Below, piece after piece: positions 8,727 through 16,872 of a stretch of 64,000 bases of DNA; within the stretch, counting starts at the first letter, position 1; the number at the start of each line of letters is the position of its first letter. The stretch is taken from assembly GCA_015066395.1 (NCBI GenBank), contig SVOL01000002.1, positions 62,001 through 126,000 on the forward strand, in the 5' to 3' direction. Origin of the DNA: Oscillospiraceae bacterium. Lineage in GTDB: Bacteria; Bacillota; Clostridia; Oscillospirales; Acutalibacteraceae. The notes beneath the pieces are model-generated. The model worked only from the letters and a program-made list of their open reading frames with translations. It was not told the DNA's origin and did not search any database. A program made the position numbers and the translations under genes.

Positions 8727-9524
8727 TTAAAGTGACAAACCAAATAATTTCTCAGCGTTCTTATAATATATCTTATGTTTTTCATCTTCGGTGAGTCCCA
8801 AAGCCTCAAAACGCTCGATCTCTTCAGAGGGGTTCCACATAGGATAGTCAGTTCCGAACAGCACTCTGTCGGCACCGTAACGACGAATAACCTCACGTGC
8901 TTTTGAAACCGTCATCGCATAAAGCGAGGAAGAGCAATCAACATAAAAATTTTTGAATTCCGACAACTCATCGACTGCGGTATCCCACATCGACCAACCA
9001 CCTAAATGAGCGCCGATAACGGTGAGGTCTTTAAATATTTCCAAAATGGGTTTCAGTCGGTTGGGGTTGGAAAAATCATATCGGTTATCACCCGTATGCA
9101 TCAAGATCGGAAGCCTTCCCTCGCACAGCTCGTAAATTTTAAGGCAACGGTAATCATCTATCTTAAAGCCTTGAATGTCGGGATGAAGCTTAACACCCTT
9201 CAACCCAAGTTCGATAATATGTTCAATATCGCCTTTTAAATCCTGACTGTCGGGATGCGAGGTTCCAAGACCCGTCATCGTGCCGCCCGATTTTTCGACC
9301 TCTTCGGCGATAAAGCGGTTTATAGAAGCGACCTGCGGAACCTTGGTTGCGACCGAGAAAATAATCTGGTGGGTTATCCCTGCTTCACGTTCGGCTTTTG
9401 CCATATCCGCGGCAGTGCCGCCGCTACTCATAGGAATATCGTAAAAATGGCCGATACTTTCAACCGCTTTTGCCGCGATCTTTTCGGGGTATATATGACA
9501 ATGGCAATCGACTATCGGATGCAT
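8727..9524 (-). CDS. Amidohydrolase-2 (ACMSD-like) metal-dependent hydrolase or decarboxylase
   Basis: 265 residues from ATG 9524, which has AAGGAG about 9 nt upstream; a GTG at 9533 is too close to that site. Metal-site signatures of the amidohydrolase superfamily are present: DCHCHIYPE at the N-terminus (HxH), KLHPD near residue 143, GAHLGG near 190 and the late aspartate in FGTDYPMW near 230. Members hydrolyse or decarboxylate small aromatic or cyclic acids. The substrate here is unknown. It is the third gene of the Leu T-box unit, 18 bp after the TIM-barrel/CoA synthetase gene, so it may process a related carboxylate. Confidence 0.8.
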   Translation of the reverse strand: MHPIVDCHCHIYPEKIAAKAVESIGHFYDIPMSSGGTAADMAKAEREAGITHQIIFSVATKVPQVASINRFIAEEVEKSGGTMTGLGTSHPDSQDLKGDIEHIIELGLKGVKLHPDIQGFKIDDYRCLKIYELCEGRLPILMHTGDNRYDFSNPNRLKPILEIFKDLTVIGAHLGGWSMWDTAVDELSEFKNFYVDCSSSLYAMTVSKAREVIRRYGADRVLFGTDYPMWNPSEEIERFEALGLTEDEKHKIYYKNAEKLFGLSL

Positions 9525-9542
9525 TTTACTCACTCCTTCAAA

Positions 9543-12002
9543 TTACTTTTCGATCTTTAAGATCTCAACGCTTTCGTCACGCATTTTGTATTTCAAGATC
9601 TTACCTGCGGCGTTCATCGGGAACTCTTTTGTGAAAATAAAGTACCTCGGCACCTTATGGCGAGCCATAAAACTGTTGCCGTATTCCCTCATTTCCTCTT
9701 CCGACGAGGTCTCGCCCTTATTAAGAATTATCCAGGCACAAGCCTCTTCACCGTAGCGTTTATCGGGAACACCAACGACCTGAACGTCCTTGACCTTATC
9801 GTGACCCAAATAGAACTCCTCGATCTCTCTCGGATAAAGGTTTTCACCGCCGCGGATTATCATATCCTTCAAACGACCGGTGATCTTATAATATCCGTCG
9901 GGTGTTCTGCAAGCGATATCGCCCGAATGGAGCCAACCCTCTTTGTCAATGGTCGAAGCGGTAGCCTTAGGCATCTTGTAGTAGCCCTTCATAATGTTAT
10001 AGCCACGGGCAACAAACTCACCGTTCTCGCCATCGGGCAGGTCCTCACCAGTCTCCGGGTCGATTATCTTACACTCAACACCCGGGAAGGCCGAACCGAC
10101 CGTTTCGACGCGGTGATCGATATCCTCGTTTACCTCACCCATTGTGCAACCGGGAGATGCCTCGGTCTGACCGTAAACGCTGATGATCTCCTTCATATTC
10201 ATCTCATCAGCGGCACGGCGCATAAGGTCTGCAGGACAGTTTGCACCTGCCATAATACCCGTTCTGATATGCGAAAAATCGGTCTTTTTAAAATCTGCGT
10301 GGGCAAACATCGCGATAAACATTGTCGGAACGCCGTTAAAGCAGGTGATCTTCTCGTCATTGACACAAGCAAGGCTCGATTTCGGTGAGAAGTACGGCAA
10401 CGGACAAAGCGTACCGCCGTGGGTCATCATCGAGGTCATCGAAAGCACCATACCGAAGCAATGGAACATCGGAACCTGGATCATCATTCTGTCGGCAGTC
10501 GACAGATCCATCCTATCACCGATGATCTTGCCGTTATTAACAATATTTCTATGGGTCAGCATAACGCCTTTCGGGAAGCCGGTCGTACCCGAAGTGTACT
10601 GCATATTGCAAACGTCGTCGGGTTTGACCTCAGCGGCTCTGCGACGAACCTCTTCAACGGGAACGGTCGCACTGCGAGAAAGCATCTCTTCCCAGGTAAG
10701 GCAACCGTCCATCTCGAAACCTACGGTTACGATATTTTTAAGGAACGGCAGCTTCTCACAGTGAAGCGGCTGACCGGGCACCAGAGTTTTTAACTCAGGA
10801 CACAGAGTTTCAATAATTTCCTTGTAATTAGAGTCCTTGCAACTGTCGATCATAACAAGGGTGTGTGTATCCGACTGGCGAAGCAAATATTCAGCCTCGT
10901 GCAGCTTATACGCGGTGTTGACGGTAACTAAGACCGCACCGATCTTGACGGTTGCCCAGAAAGTAAGAAACCACTGCGGCACATTGGTTGCCCAGATAGC
11001 AACATGATGACCGGGTTTCACACCCAGCGAAATAAGCGACGCGGCAACGGTATCAACATCGCGGCGGAACTCCGCATAAGTTCTCGTATAGTCAAGGGTG
11101 GTGTACTTAAAAGCATACTGGTCGGGGAAATGCTCAACCATAGTATCCAAAACCTCTGAAAAGGTCTTGTCGATAACATCATAACGTTTCCAGACAAAAC
11201 GACCCGAACGATCACGGTTGTACTGCAAAGCCTTGTTATCGTCGGTGGCATCATCGACCGAGTTCATAAAGTTGACAAAATGAGTGAAAACGATATCGGT
11301 ATCGGTTATCTCATCGTTGTCGAGCACGGTAATAAAGCCGTCGTAATTAAGCGAACGGAGTGCCAATGCAAACTCATTAACGGGCAGTTCACCCTCGCCG
11401 AGCAATACGTTTTTGCCGTTCTTGCAGTCACCGATGGAAACGTTACCGATATAAGCACCTAAAATCTGAATAGTCTTTTCGGCATCCTCATTGGCTTTAA
11501 AATAGGTCTCGCGAATATTCCACGAAGCACCGACAAAACCGCAGGAAAAGCCATTGATGATATCAATAACTCTTTGAGTTTTGGCCAACTCACCTGCCGT
11601 TTCAAACAAAACGGTAACGCCGCTTCGCTCGGTCTCAGGCATAACGGGTTCTAAGATCTTAACGACCTCGGCCGCCGAAACACCGTCAGCAACAGTCACA
11701 ATAACATTATTAACATTCAAAAAGTTTGCTTTGTCTATATAGCGGAGCACAGCCTCGGCGGTGGCTTCGCTTTCGCCTATCGCAAAGGGAAATCTCAAAG
11801 CCGACACGGCAATATGACGGTTGACAAGTTTACGCTTGGCACCCGCGGCACTCACAACACCGAAAGGACCGTCACCGCCGCATACATCGGCAGAATCAAT
11901 ATCATATATCTCAAATCCCGAAAAGCCGTAATCGCTGGCGGTATTGCAGATATCGGTAAAGCAAGCAGCTTTCAAGGATTTGGTTGAAAAGGCTAATTTC
12001 AT
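9543..12002 (-). CDS. Xylose-isomerase-like TIM barrel fused to acyl-CoA synthetase
   Basis: 819 residues. Residues 1-245 read as a sugar-phosphate isomerase/xylose-isomerase-like TIM barrel (MKLAFSTKSL start, GFSGFEIYD, VLFETAG, LGEGELPV). Residues 270-819 form a fatty/medium-chain AMP-forming CoA ligase with MQYTSGTTGFPKG (A3 lysine near 478), VYGQTEASPG, LHSGDIA, GGENLYPREIEE and a C-terminal AAGKILKYK lysine. The ligase belongs to a different branch from the HTH-cupin pair. Both halves are in one frame with no internal start that looks used. GGAG precedes the ATG at 12002. It sits 31 bp after the LeuA-like gene under the Leu T-box, so I infer a branched-chain acid such as isovalerate as substrate. 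The barrel's role is unknown. Confidence 0.82.
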   Translation of the reverse strand: MKLAFSTKSLKAACFTDICNTASDYGFSGFEIYDIDSADVCGGDGPFGVVSAAGAKRKLVNRHIAVSALRFPFAIGESEATAEAVLRYIDKANFLNVNNVIVTVADGVSAAEVVKILEPVMPETERSGVTVLFETAGELAKTQRVIDIINGFSCGFVGASWNIRETYFKANEDAEKTIQILGAYIGNVSIGDCKNGKNVLLGEGELPVNEFALALRSLNYDGFITVLDNDEITDTDIVFTHFVNFMNSVDDATDDNKALQYNRDRSGRFVWKRYDVIDKTFSEVLDTMVEHFPDQYAFKYTTLDYTRTYAEFRRDVDTVAASLISLGVKPGHHVAIWATNVPQWFLTFWATVKIGAVLVTVNTAYKLHEAEYLLRQSDTHTLVMIDSCKDSNYKEIIETLCPELKTLVPGQPLHCEKLPFLKNIVTVGFEMDGCLTWEEMLSRSATVPVEEVRRRAAEVKPDDVCNMQYTSGTTGFPKGVMLTHRNIVNNGKIIGDRMDLSTADRMMIQVPMFHCFGMVLSMTSMMTHGGTLCPLPYFSPKSSLACVNDEKITCFNGVPTMFIAMFAHADFKKTDFSHIRTGIMAGANCPADLMRRAADEMNMKEIISVYGQTEASPGCTMGEVNEDIDHRVETVGSAFPGVECKIIDPETGEDLPDGENGEFVARGYNIMKGYYKMPKATASTIDKEGWLHSGDIACRTPDGYYKITGRLKDMIIRGGENLYPREIEEFYLGHDKVKDVQVVGVPDKRYGEEACAWIILNKGETSSEEEMREYGNSFMARHKVPRYFIFTKEFPMNAAGKILKYKMRDESVEILKIEK

Positions 12003-12033
12003 CGTAAAACTCCAATCTGCTGAAAATATCAGT

Positions 12034-13419
12034 TTAGTTTCCGTGAACGATCTTGTTGAGTGCGTTTATATACGCACGGATACTTGCGCCGACGATATCG
12101 GTCGAAATGCCGCGGCCGGAATAAAGCACTCCGCCGTCACGCAGTTTAACAAGAGCCGAACCGACAGCCTCGTGACCCTCGGTTACCGACTGGATCTGGA
12201 AATCGTCCAGCTCATAGTGGTGACCGACGATCTGCTCAATAGCCAAGAATGCGGCATTGATAGGACCGTCACCGGTACTGATTCCGCAGAATTTTTCGCC
12301 GTTTTTAGAAAGAACGATATTTGCGGTAGCGGTGATGATATTACCGCTGTTTATAACATAGCTTTCAACGTGATAGGTCGAAGGCACCTGCTGTGCCACC
12401 GAAGCAACAATGGCATCAAGCTCCTTAGAACCGACACTCAGCTTTTTGTTGGCAACGCGGCGAAGTTCCTCCAATACACGGCCGTTGTCCTCAACGCTCA
12501 ACTCATATCCAAGGCTCTTGGTAGCCTCAGTAACATCGGCCAAAGTGCTTTCCTTAGTCAGTCTCACCTTATTATAGGCGTTATCCACAGCGGCATCCAC
12601 ATCTTCTTCATCAACATTGATATTGCGGAGAAGTTCATCAATATCGCGGTGAACACCGGCGATGTTGAGACCGGTCGAAACGCCGAGATCGACACCCTTT
12701 GTACGGATTATATCGGCAAAACTGCCTGCATTAAGGTAGATATTATCAGCGACCGAAGTCTTGACGCCGTCAGCTCCGACCGATATAGCCGCAACTGCAT
12801 TAGCGGCGGCCATACTGATGGCATTACTGGTCTCTACAAGGACACAAGCCTTGCAGACTTCTTTGATCTCACGAACCAAAGCGGCCACCTCTTCGGGCAT
12901 CATTATTCCTGCATCGTCACAAATTGTGACAGCCAATGCGCCGTAATCAGCAGCGGCCTTCAATAATTCGAGCAAAAAGGTACGGTCGGCTCTTGAAGCA
13001 TCACAGGCGATGAGTTCTACCCTCTCGCACTTTTCCTTTGCCAACTTTACTAATTCAACCGCTTTTTCGAGCATTGCGGGAGCCTTTAAATGATACATAT
13101 ATTCCATCTGAACTGTCGAAGCGGGAACAACGACCTGCAAGCAAGGCTTATTGGCTGAAGAGATGCTCGCAAAGGCAGTCTCAACGCTTTCGGCAGTAAA
13201 TCCGACCGGGATCTTAACAGCCGCATTCTTTACAAGTCCTGCTATAGTTCTGTTTACTACAGTATCCTCTTTAATCGATTTGATAGGAGCCAACTCAATA
13301 GCATCCACACCGATCTTATCCAGAATGCGAGCAATATTGGTCTTATCGCGGAAAGATAGCGTAATACCGTTACCTGCAGCACTTCTTAATGTAAAATCAG
13401 ATACTTTGATGGATTTCAT
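12034..13419 (-). CDS. LeuA-like protein with LeuA regulatory domain but altered active site
   Basis: 461 residues from ATG 13419 (GAGGAG 6 nt upstream; an upstream in-frame start at 13485 lies inside the T-box terminator and is rejected). Residues 1-280 follow the DRE-TIM fold of isopropylmalate/citramalate synthases, and about 330-461 form the LeuA allosteric dimerisation domain (GISTGDGPINAAF, SGRGISTDIVGAS). However, the usual DTTLRDGEQ motif is DFTLRSAAGNG here, and the metal-binding HCHND segment is ETSNA. The key Arg-Asp pair and both His ligands are therefore missing. Condensing activity is doubtful; it may be a leucine sensor or have a new activity. It is the first gene after T-box 3. 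Confidence 0.75.
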   Translation of the reverse strand: MKSIKVSDFTLRSAAGNGITLSFRDKTNIARILDKIGVDAIELAPIKSIKEDTVVNRTIAGLVKNAAVKIPVGFTAESVETAFASISSANKPCLQVVVPASTVQMEYMYHLKAPAMLEKAVELVKLAKEKCERVELIACDASRADRTFLLELLKAAADYGALAVTICDDAGIMMPEEVAALVREIKEVCKACVLVETSNAISMAAANAVAAISVGADGVKTSVADNIYLNAGSFADIIRTKGVDLGVSTGLNIAGVHRDIDELLRNINVDEEDVDAAVDNAYNKVRLTKESTLADVTEATKSLGYELSVEDNGRVLEELRRVANKKLSVGSKELDAIVASVAQQVPSTYHVESYVINSGNIITATANIVLSKNGEKFCGISTGDGPINAAFLAIEQIVGHHYELDDFQIQSVTEGHEAVGSALVKLRDGGVLYSGRGISTDIVGASIRAYINALNKIVHGN

Positions 13420-13439
13420 AACTTTCTCCTCTTTATCAA

Positions 13440-13701
13440 ATAAAATAACCCGCAAAGCGATAATGCTTTGCGGGATGATTAACAAAAATTAACCACGGTA
13501 CCACCCGTATTGCCGGAAAACCGACCACTCTGCAAGGTTCTATCAAACCTCTGACCGATAACGGTGTCGACCGTAACCTCTTACTGAAATTCAGAAGTTA
13601 AGCTCAGATAGGAGACAGTCAAAACAGACGGTTACTGCCTCGCACCAAACGGCAGCTCTCTGAAACGGTTGCTGTTAAGACTTAATATCTTCAACGCTTT
13701 T
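13440..13701 (-). promoter_or_regulatory. T-box riboswitch 3, probable tRNA-Leu (UUG) specifier
   Basis: The T-box core AATACGGGTGGTACCGTG lies at 13511-13494. The terminator stem CCCGCAAAGC/GCTTTGCGGG (13449-13458 with 13465-13474) is followed by a U-rich run. Stem I has AGAGAG, a CTGCC:GGCAG helix and a TTTGGTGCGA apical loop. Aligned from the conserved GAGC downstream of Stem I, the codon position reads UUG-A, so Leu, matching the LeuA-like gene it controls. The UGGU bulge fits A73 of tRNA-Leu. CUC slightly downstream also encodes Leu. Confidence 0.93.
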
Positions 13702-13706
13702 GTGGT

Positions 13707-13735
13707 ATTATAACACCTCGAAAAATGGTTGTCAA
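13707..13735 (-). promoter_or_regulatory. Sigma-A promoter of T-box 3 operon
   Basis: A perfect TTGACA (13735-13730), 17-bp spacer and TATAAT (13712-13707). The -35 begins 18 bp after the argS stop codon. Confidence 0.9.
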
Positions 13736-13753
13736 GTGTTTTTAAAAACTTTT

Positions 13754-15442
13754 TCACATGCTCTCGGGAGCCGAGATCTTGAGCATTGCCAATACATTCT
13801 TAATGACCGTAGCTGTAGCCACGCAAAGAGAGATTCTGGCGGCCGAAAGATCGACGTCATCGGTACGAACTCTGCAAGCATTGTAGAACTTATGGAACAG
13901 GGTTGCAAGTTCCAAAACGTAGTGAGTGATCCTTGCGGAATCGTAAGACTTTGCGGCCGACTCGATCTCGCCTGTCAGCTCCGAAATATGACGGATAAGT
14001 TCCTGCTCCGCAGGATCGCAGAGCAACTTCAACTGCGAGGTATCGGCGGTCTTGATCTCAACGCCGTCAGCCTTTAAGTTGCGGATAATACTGCAGATTC
14101 TCGCATGCGCATACTGAACATAGTAAACAGGGTTCTGGCTCGACTGCTCAACGGCGAGGTCTAAGTCAAATTCAAGATGCGTGTTAGGCTCTTTAGAGTT
14201 AAAAATAAATCTTGCGGCATCGAGCGGAACTTCCTCCAAAAGCGTCTTCAAGGTGATAGACTTACCGGTTCTCTTGGAAACACGGACCACCTCACCGTTC
14301 TGAACAAGGCGGACCAACTGCATCAAAACAACGTCAAGCTGATCGCCGTTAAGACCGATAGCATCCATAGCGCCTTTAAGACGTGCAACGTGACCGTGAT
14401 GGTCTGCACCCCAGATGTTGATGACCTTATCGTATCCGCGAACGGCAAACTTGTTGTGATGATAGGCGATATCACCCGCGAAATAGGTGGGATTACCATT
14501 AGCACGGATAAGCACCTCATCCTTTTCACCGCCGAAATCGGTCGCTTTGTACCAAACAGCGCCGTCCTTTTCATAGGTAGCACCTTTGGCGGCGAGAATA
14601 TCAACAATATTTTTGATAGCACCCGATTTATAAAGCTCGGATTCCTTGAACCATACGTCGTAATTGATTCTGTAGGTCTCAAGGTCCTGACGCAAGCCGT
14701 CAACATTAAGCGGCAGTGCATATTCGACCAAAGCGGCCGCTCTTTCTTCTTCGCCTACGTTCACAAACTTATCCCCATGGATCCTCGAAAACTCCTCGGC
14801 ACGTGCAATAATGTCGGCACCGTGATAACCGTCCTCAGGGAACTCGGTCTCAGGCTTATACATCTGCAAATATCTTGCCGACAGCGAACCGCCGAACTTG
14901 GCGATCTGGTTGCCTGCATCGTTTACGTAGAATTCACGGGTCACCTCATATCCGGCCTTTTCCAAAACAGCCGCAAGGCAATCACCCAAAGCACCGCCGC
15001 GGGCATTACCGATGTGCATCGGACCTGTAGGATTGGCCGAAACAAACTCGACCATCACCTTCTTGCCCTTGCCGATATCGGATCTGCCGTAGTCGTCACC
15101 CTTTATGAGTACATCGCTGACAATAGCGGCATAGTAAGATGGTGCTAAGAAAAGATTAATAAAGCCGGGACCTGCGATCTCAGCCTTTTCGATATAACTA
15201 CCGTCAAAATCGCAGTTGTTGACAATAGCCTCGGCGATCTTTCGGGGGTTGGACTTGAAGGCTCTTGCCCAGGTCATGGCCGCGTTGACCGCAAAATCAC
15301 CGTGAGTTCTGTCGGCAGGAACTTCAATATTAAATGCTCCTAATTCGCCTTCGGGCAATTCACCCGCCGCCATTGCCTTTTTGGCGGCATTTTCGATTAT
15401 ATCCTTGATATTCTTTCTTGTTTCTTTGACAACTTGCGACAT
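13754..15442 (-). CDS. argS: Arginyl-tRNA synthetase
   Basis: 562 residues, the normal length for bacterial ArgRS. Class I motifs are present: the HIGH variant in ANPTGPMHIGNARGG (about 124-138) and the KMSKS region as VSKRTGKSITL (about 375-385). An N-terminal Arg-tRNA synthetase domain (about 1-95) and a C-terminal DALR anticodon-binding domain (about 440-562, ending in SAPESM) flank the catalytic core. It charges tRNA-Arg with arginine using ATP. It follows the DUF1934 gene by 2 bp in a murI-DUF1934-argS operon. No clear terminator separates its end from the T-box 3 promoter. Confidence 0.97.
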   Translation of the reverse strand: MSQVVKETRKNIKDIIENAAKKAMAAGELPEGELGAFNIEVPADRTHGDFAVNAAMTWARAFKSNPRKIAEAIVNNCDFDGSYIEKAEIAGPGFINLFLAPSYYAAIVSDVLIKGDDYGRSDIGKGKKVMVEFVSANPTGPMHIGNARGGALGDCLAAVLEKAGYEVTREFYVNDAGNQIAKFGGSLSARYLQMYKPETEFPEDGYHGADIIARAEEFSRIHGDKFVNVGEEERAAALVEYALPLNVDGLRQDLETYRINYDVWFKESELYKSGAIKNIVDILAAKGATYEKDGAVWYKATDFGGEKDEVLIRANGNPTYFAGDIAYHHNKFAVRGYDKVINIWGADHHGHVARLKGAMDAIGLNGDQLDVVLMQLVRLVQNGEVVRVSKRTGKSITLKTLLEEVPLDAARFIFNSKEPNTHLEFDLDLAVEQSSQNPVYYVQYAHARICSIIRNLKADGVEIKTADTSQLKLLCDPAEQELIRHISELTGEIESAAKSYDSARITHYVLELATLFHKFYNACRVRTDDVDLSAARISLCVATATVIKNVLAMLKISAPESM

Positions 15443-15444
15443 TT

Positions 15445-15867
15445 TTATACCTCTTTTACACTGATTTCAACACTGTTTCTCGACAGCAATCCGTAATTCA
15501 CATCTATAGTATAACTCATTAAAAGTTTACCGCCTGCATCGGTCAGTTCGTTTTTGACATTTTCACCGAAAATGCCCATAACAATGGTTCCTGCCGCGGT
15601 CTCATAATGGCAGGTGTGACGCTGACCTTTTTTGATATACATTCGGCTGTTAAACGTACCCGAGCGTTGCATCACGACCGAATCATCCTTAGGGTCGACC
15701 TTTATAAGGCAGGACACAGCCTCGGTATCACTCGACGTGCAGTCATCATATTTCAAATAGGTCTTGCCGCCGATAATGTTCATTTTTCCGACGGTGGTGA
15801 GACTGACAACATCATCTTCGCCGTCAACGGTCTGCGTACCCTTTATATCTATTAAAACATCCTTCAT
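15445..15867 (-). CDS. DUF1934 family protein (YwiB-like)
   Basis: 140 residues of predicted beta structure, starting MKDVLIDIKGTQTVDGEDD. This matches the small beta-barrel YwiB/DUF1934 family, which in Firmicutes usually lies directly upstream of argS as it does here. Known structures of the family are calycin-like barrels. No biochemical role is established. It overlaps the murI stop by 4 bp. Confidence 0.8.
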   Translation of the reverse strand: MKDVLIDIKGTQTVDGEDDVVSLTTVGKMNIIGGKTYLKYDDCTSSDTEAVSCLIKVDPKDDSVVMQRSGTFNSRMYIKKGQRHTCHYETAAGTIVMGIFGENVKNELTDAGGKLLMSYTIDVNYGLLSRNSVEISVKEV

Positions 15868-16679
15868 TTCTTTACCTCGTCAAGGCTGACGGTCTTGACC
15901 TCACCGTCAATGGGAGAACCGAGCAGTATCTCGGCCGTTTTGGCAAACGACTGGGGTCGGTCGCTGACATAATAGGAAGCCTTGCCGCCGTTGCCGTTCA
16001 AGCCGTTTTCTTTTAAGTATTTTGCCGCTTCCAACGCAGCCTGCTCGCCCGAATTGATAAGCGTTACACCCTCACCGCAGATGTCGGCAATAATGTCCTT
16101 TATCGCGGGAAAATGAGTGCAACCCAAAATAATTGTATCCACACCGGCCAAAAGCAAAGGCTTTAAATATCGCTTGGCGGTGGCGGTCGTGACTTCGTCG
16201 TCACGCTCTATCCAGCCCGATTCCACAAGCTCGACGAACATAGGACAAGCCATCTGCACGACCTCTGCTTCTTTGTTCAAACTTAAGATCGCATTCTTGT
16301 AAGAACAGCTGTTGACCGTTGTGTTGGTACCCAAAACACCGATCTTACCGTTTTTAGAAGCCTTGACAGCGGCTCTGGCCGTCGGCGTTACGACCTCGAT
16401 AAAAGGAACAGGTAACTCATCTGCCGTAAAGGCGGCTACCGAACTGACGGTTCCGCAAGCGGCAATGATGAGCTTTACGTTAAACTGCAACAGAAACTGC
16501 TCATCCTGCCTGGCATACTTGATGACCGTTTCGGGACTTTTTGTGCCGTAAGGTATTCGACCCGTATCACCGAAATAGACGATATTCTCATAGGGCAATA
16601 CCCTTTTCAACTCTTTTACGACCGACAATCCGCCGAGTCCCGAGTCGAAAACACCTATCGGTCTGTTCGCTGCTCCCAA
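15864..16679 (-). CDS. murI: Glutamate racemase
   Basis: About 271 residues. It carries the Asp/Glu racemase signatures FDSGLGGLSVVKEL at the N-terminus, AACGTVSS with the first catalytic cysteine (about 78-85) and GCTHFPAI with the second cysteine (about 185-192). It makes D-glutamate for peptidoglycan. The chosen start is TTG at 16679, with AAGGAG 8 nt upstream; the GTG at 16688 abuts the ribosome site and is unlikely. It is the first gene of the leftward murI-DUF1934-argS unit, with its own promoter facing the EamA transporter. Confidence 0.94.
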   Translation of the reverse strand: MGAANRPIGVFDSGLGGLSVVKELKRVLPYENIVYFGDTGRIPYGTKSPETVIKYARQDEQFLLQFNVKLIIAACGTVSSVAAFTADELPVPFIEVVTPTARAAVKASKNGKIGVLGTNTTVNSCSYKNAILSLNKEAEVVQMACPMFVELVESGWIERDDEVTTATAKRYLKPLLLAGVDTIILGCTHFPAIKDIIADICGEGVTLINSGEQAALEAAKYLKENGLNGNGGKASYYVSDRPQSFAKTAEILLGSPIDGEVKTVSLDEVKK

Positions 16680-16740
16680 AACAGTCACTCCTTTACTCGA
16701 TTTTTAAAGGTCGAACCTCTAAACTTAAAAATTATTAAGT

Positions 16741-16769
16741 ATTATAGCACATCTTTACATTAAATGCAA
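16741..16769 (-). promoter_or_regulatory. Promoter of murI
   Basis: TTGCAT (16769-16764), 17-bp spacer and TATAAT (16746-16741), reading leftward toward murI. Confidence 0.7.
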
Positions 16770-16784
16770 ACCTTTTATTTTGTA

Positions 16785-16813
16785 TTGCAAATTGTTGTTA
16801 TTTATAGTAAAAT
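16785..16813 (+). promoter_or_regulatory. Promoter of the EamA transporter-recG run
   Basis: TTGCAA (16785-16790), 17-bp spacer and TAAAAT (16808-16813), about 60 bp before the transporter start and divergent from murI. Confidence 0.65.
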
Positions 16814-16872
16814 AAATTAGATAAATATCATTCGACGTCGGTCGAAATTCATTACGTATTCGCGAGGTTAGT

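Noticed and set aside
13420-13485. Longer N-terminus for the LeuA-like protein
   Set aside because: The upstream in-frame codons overlap the T-box terminator hairpin and lack a ribosome site; ATG 13419 has GAGGAG.
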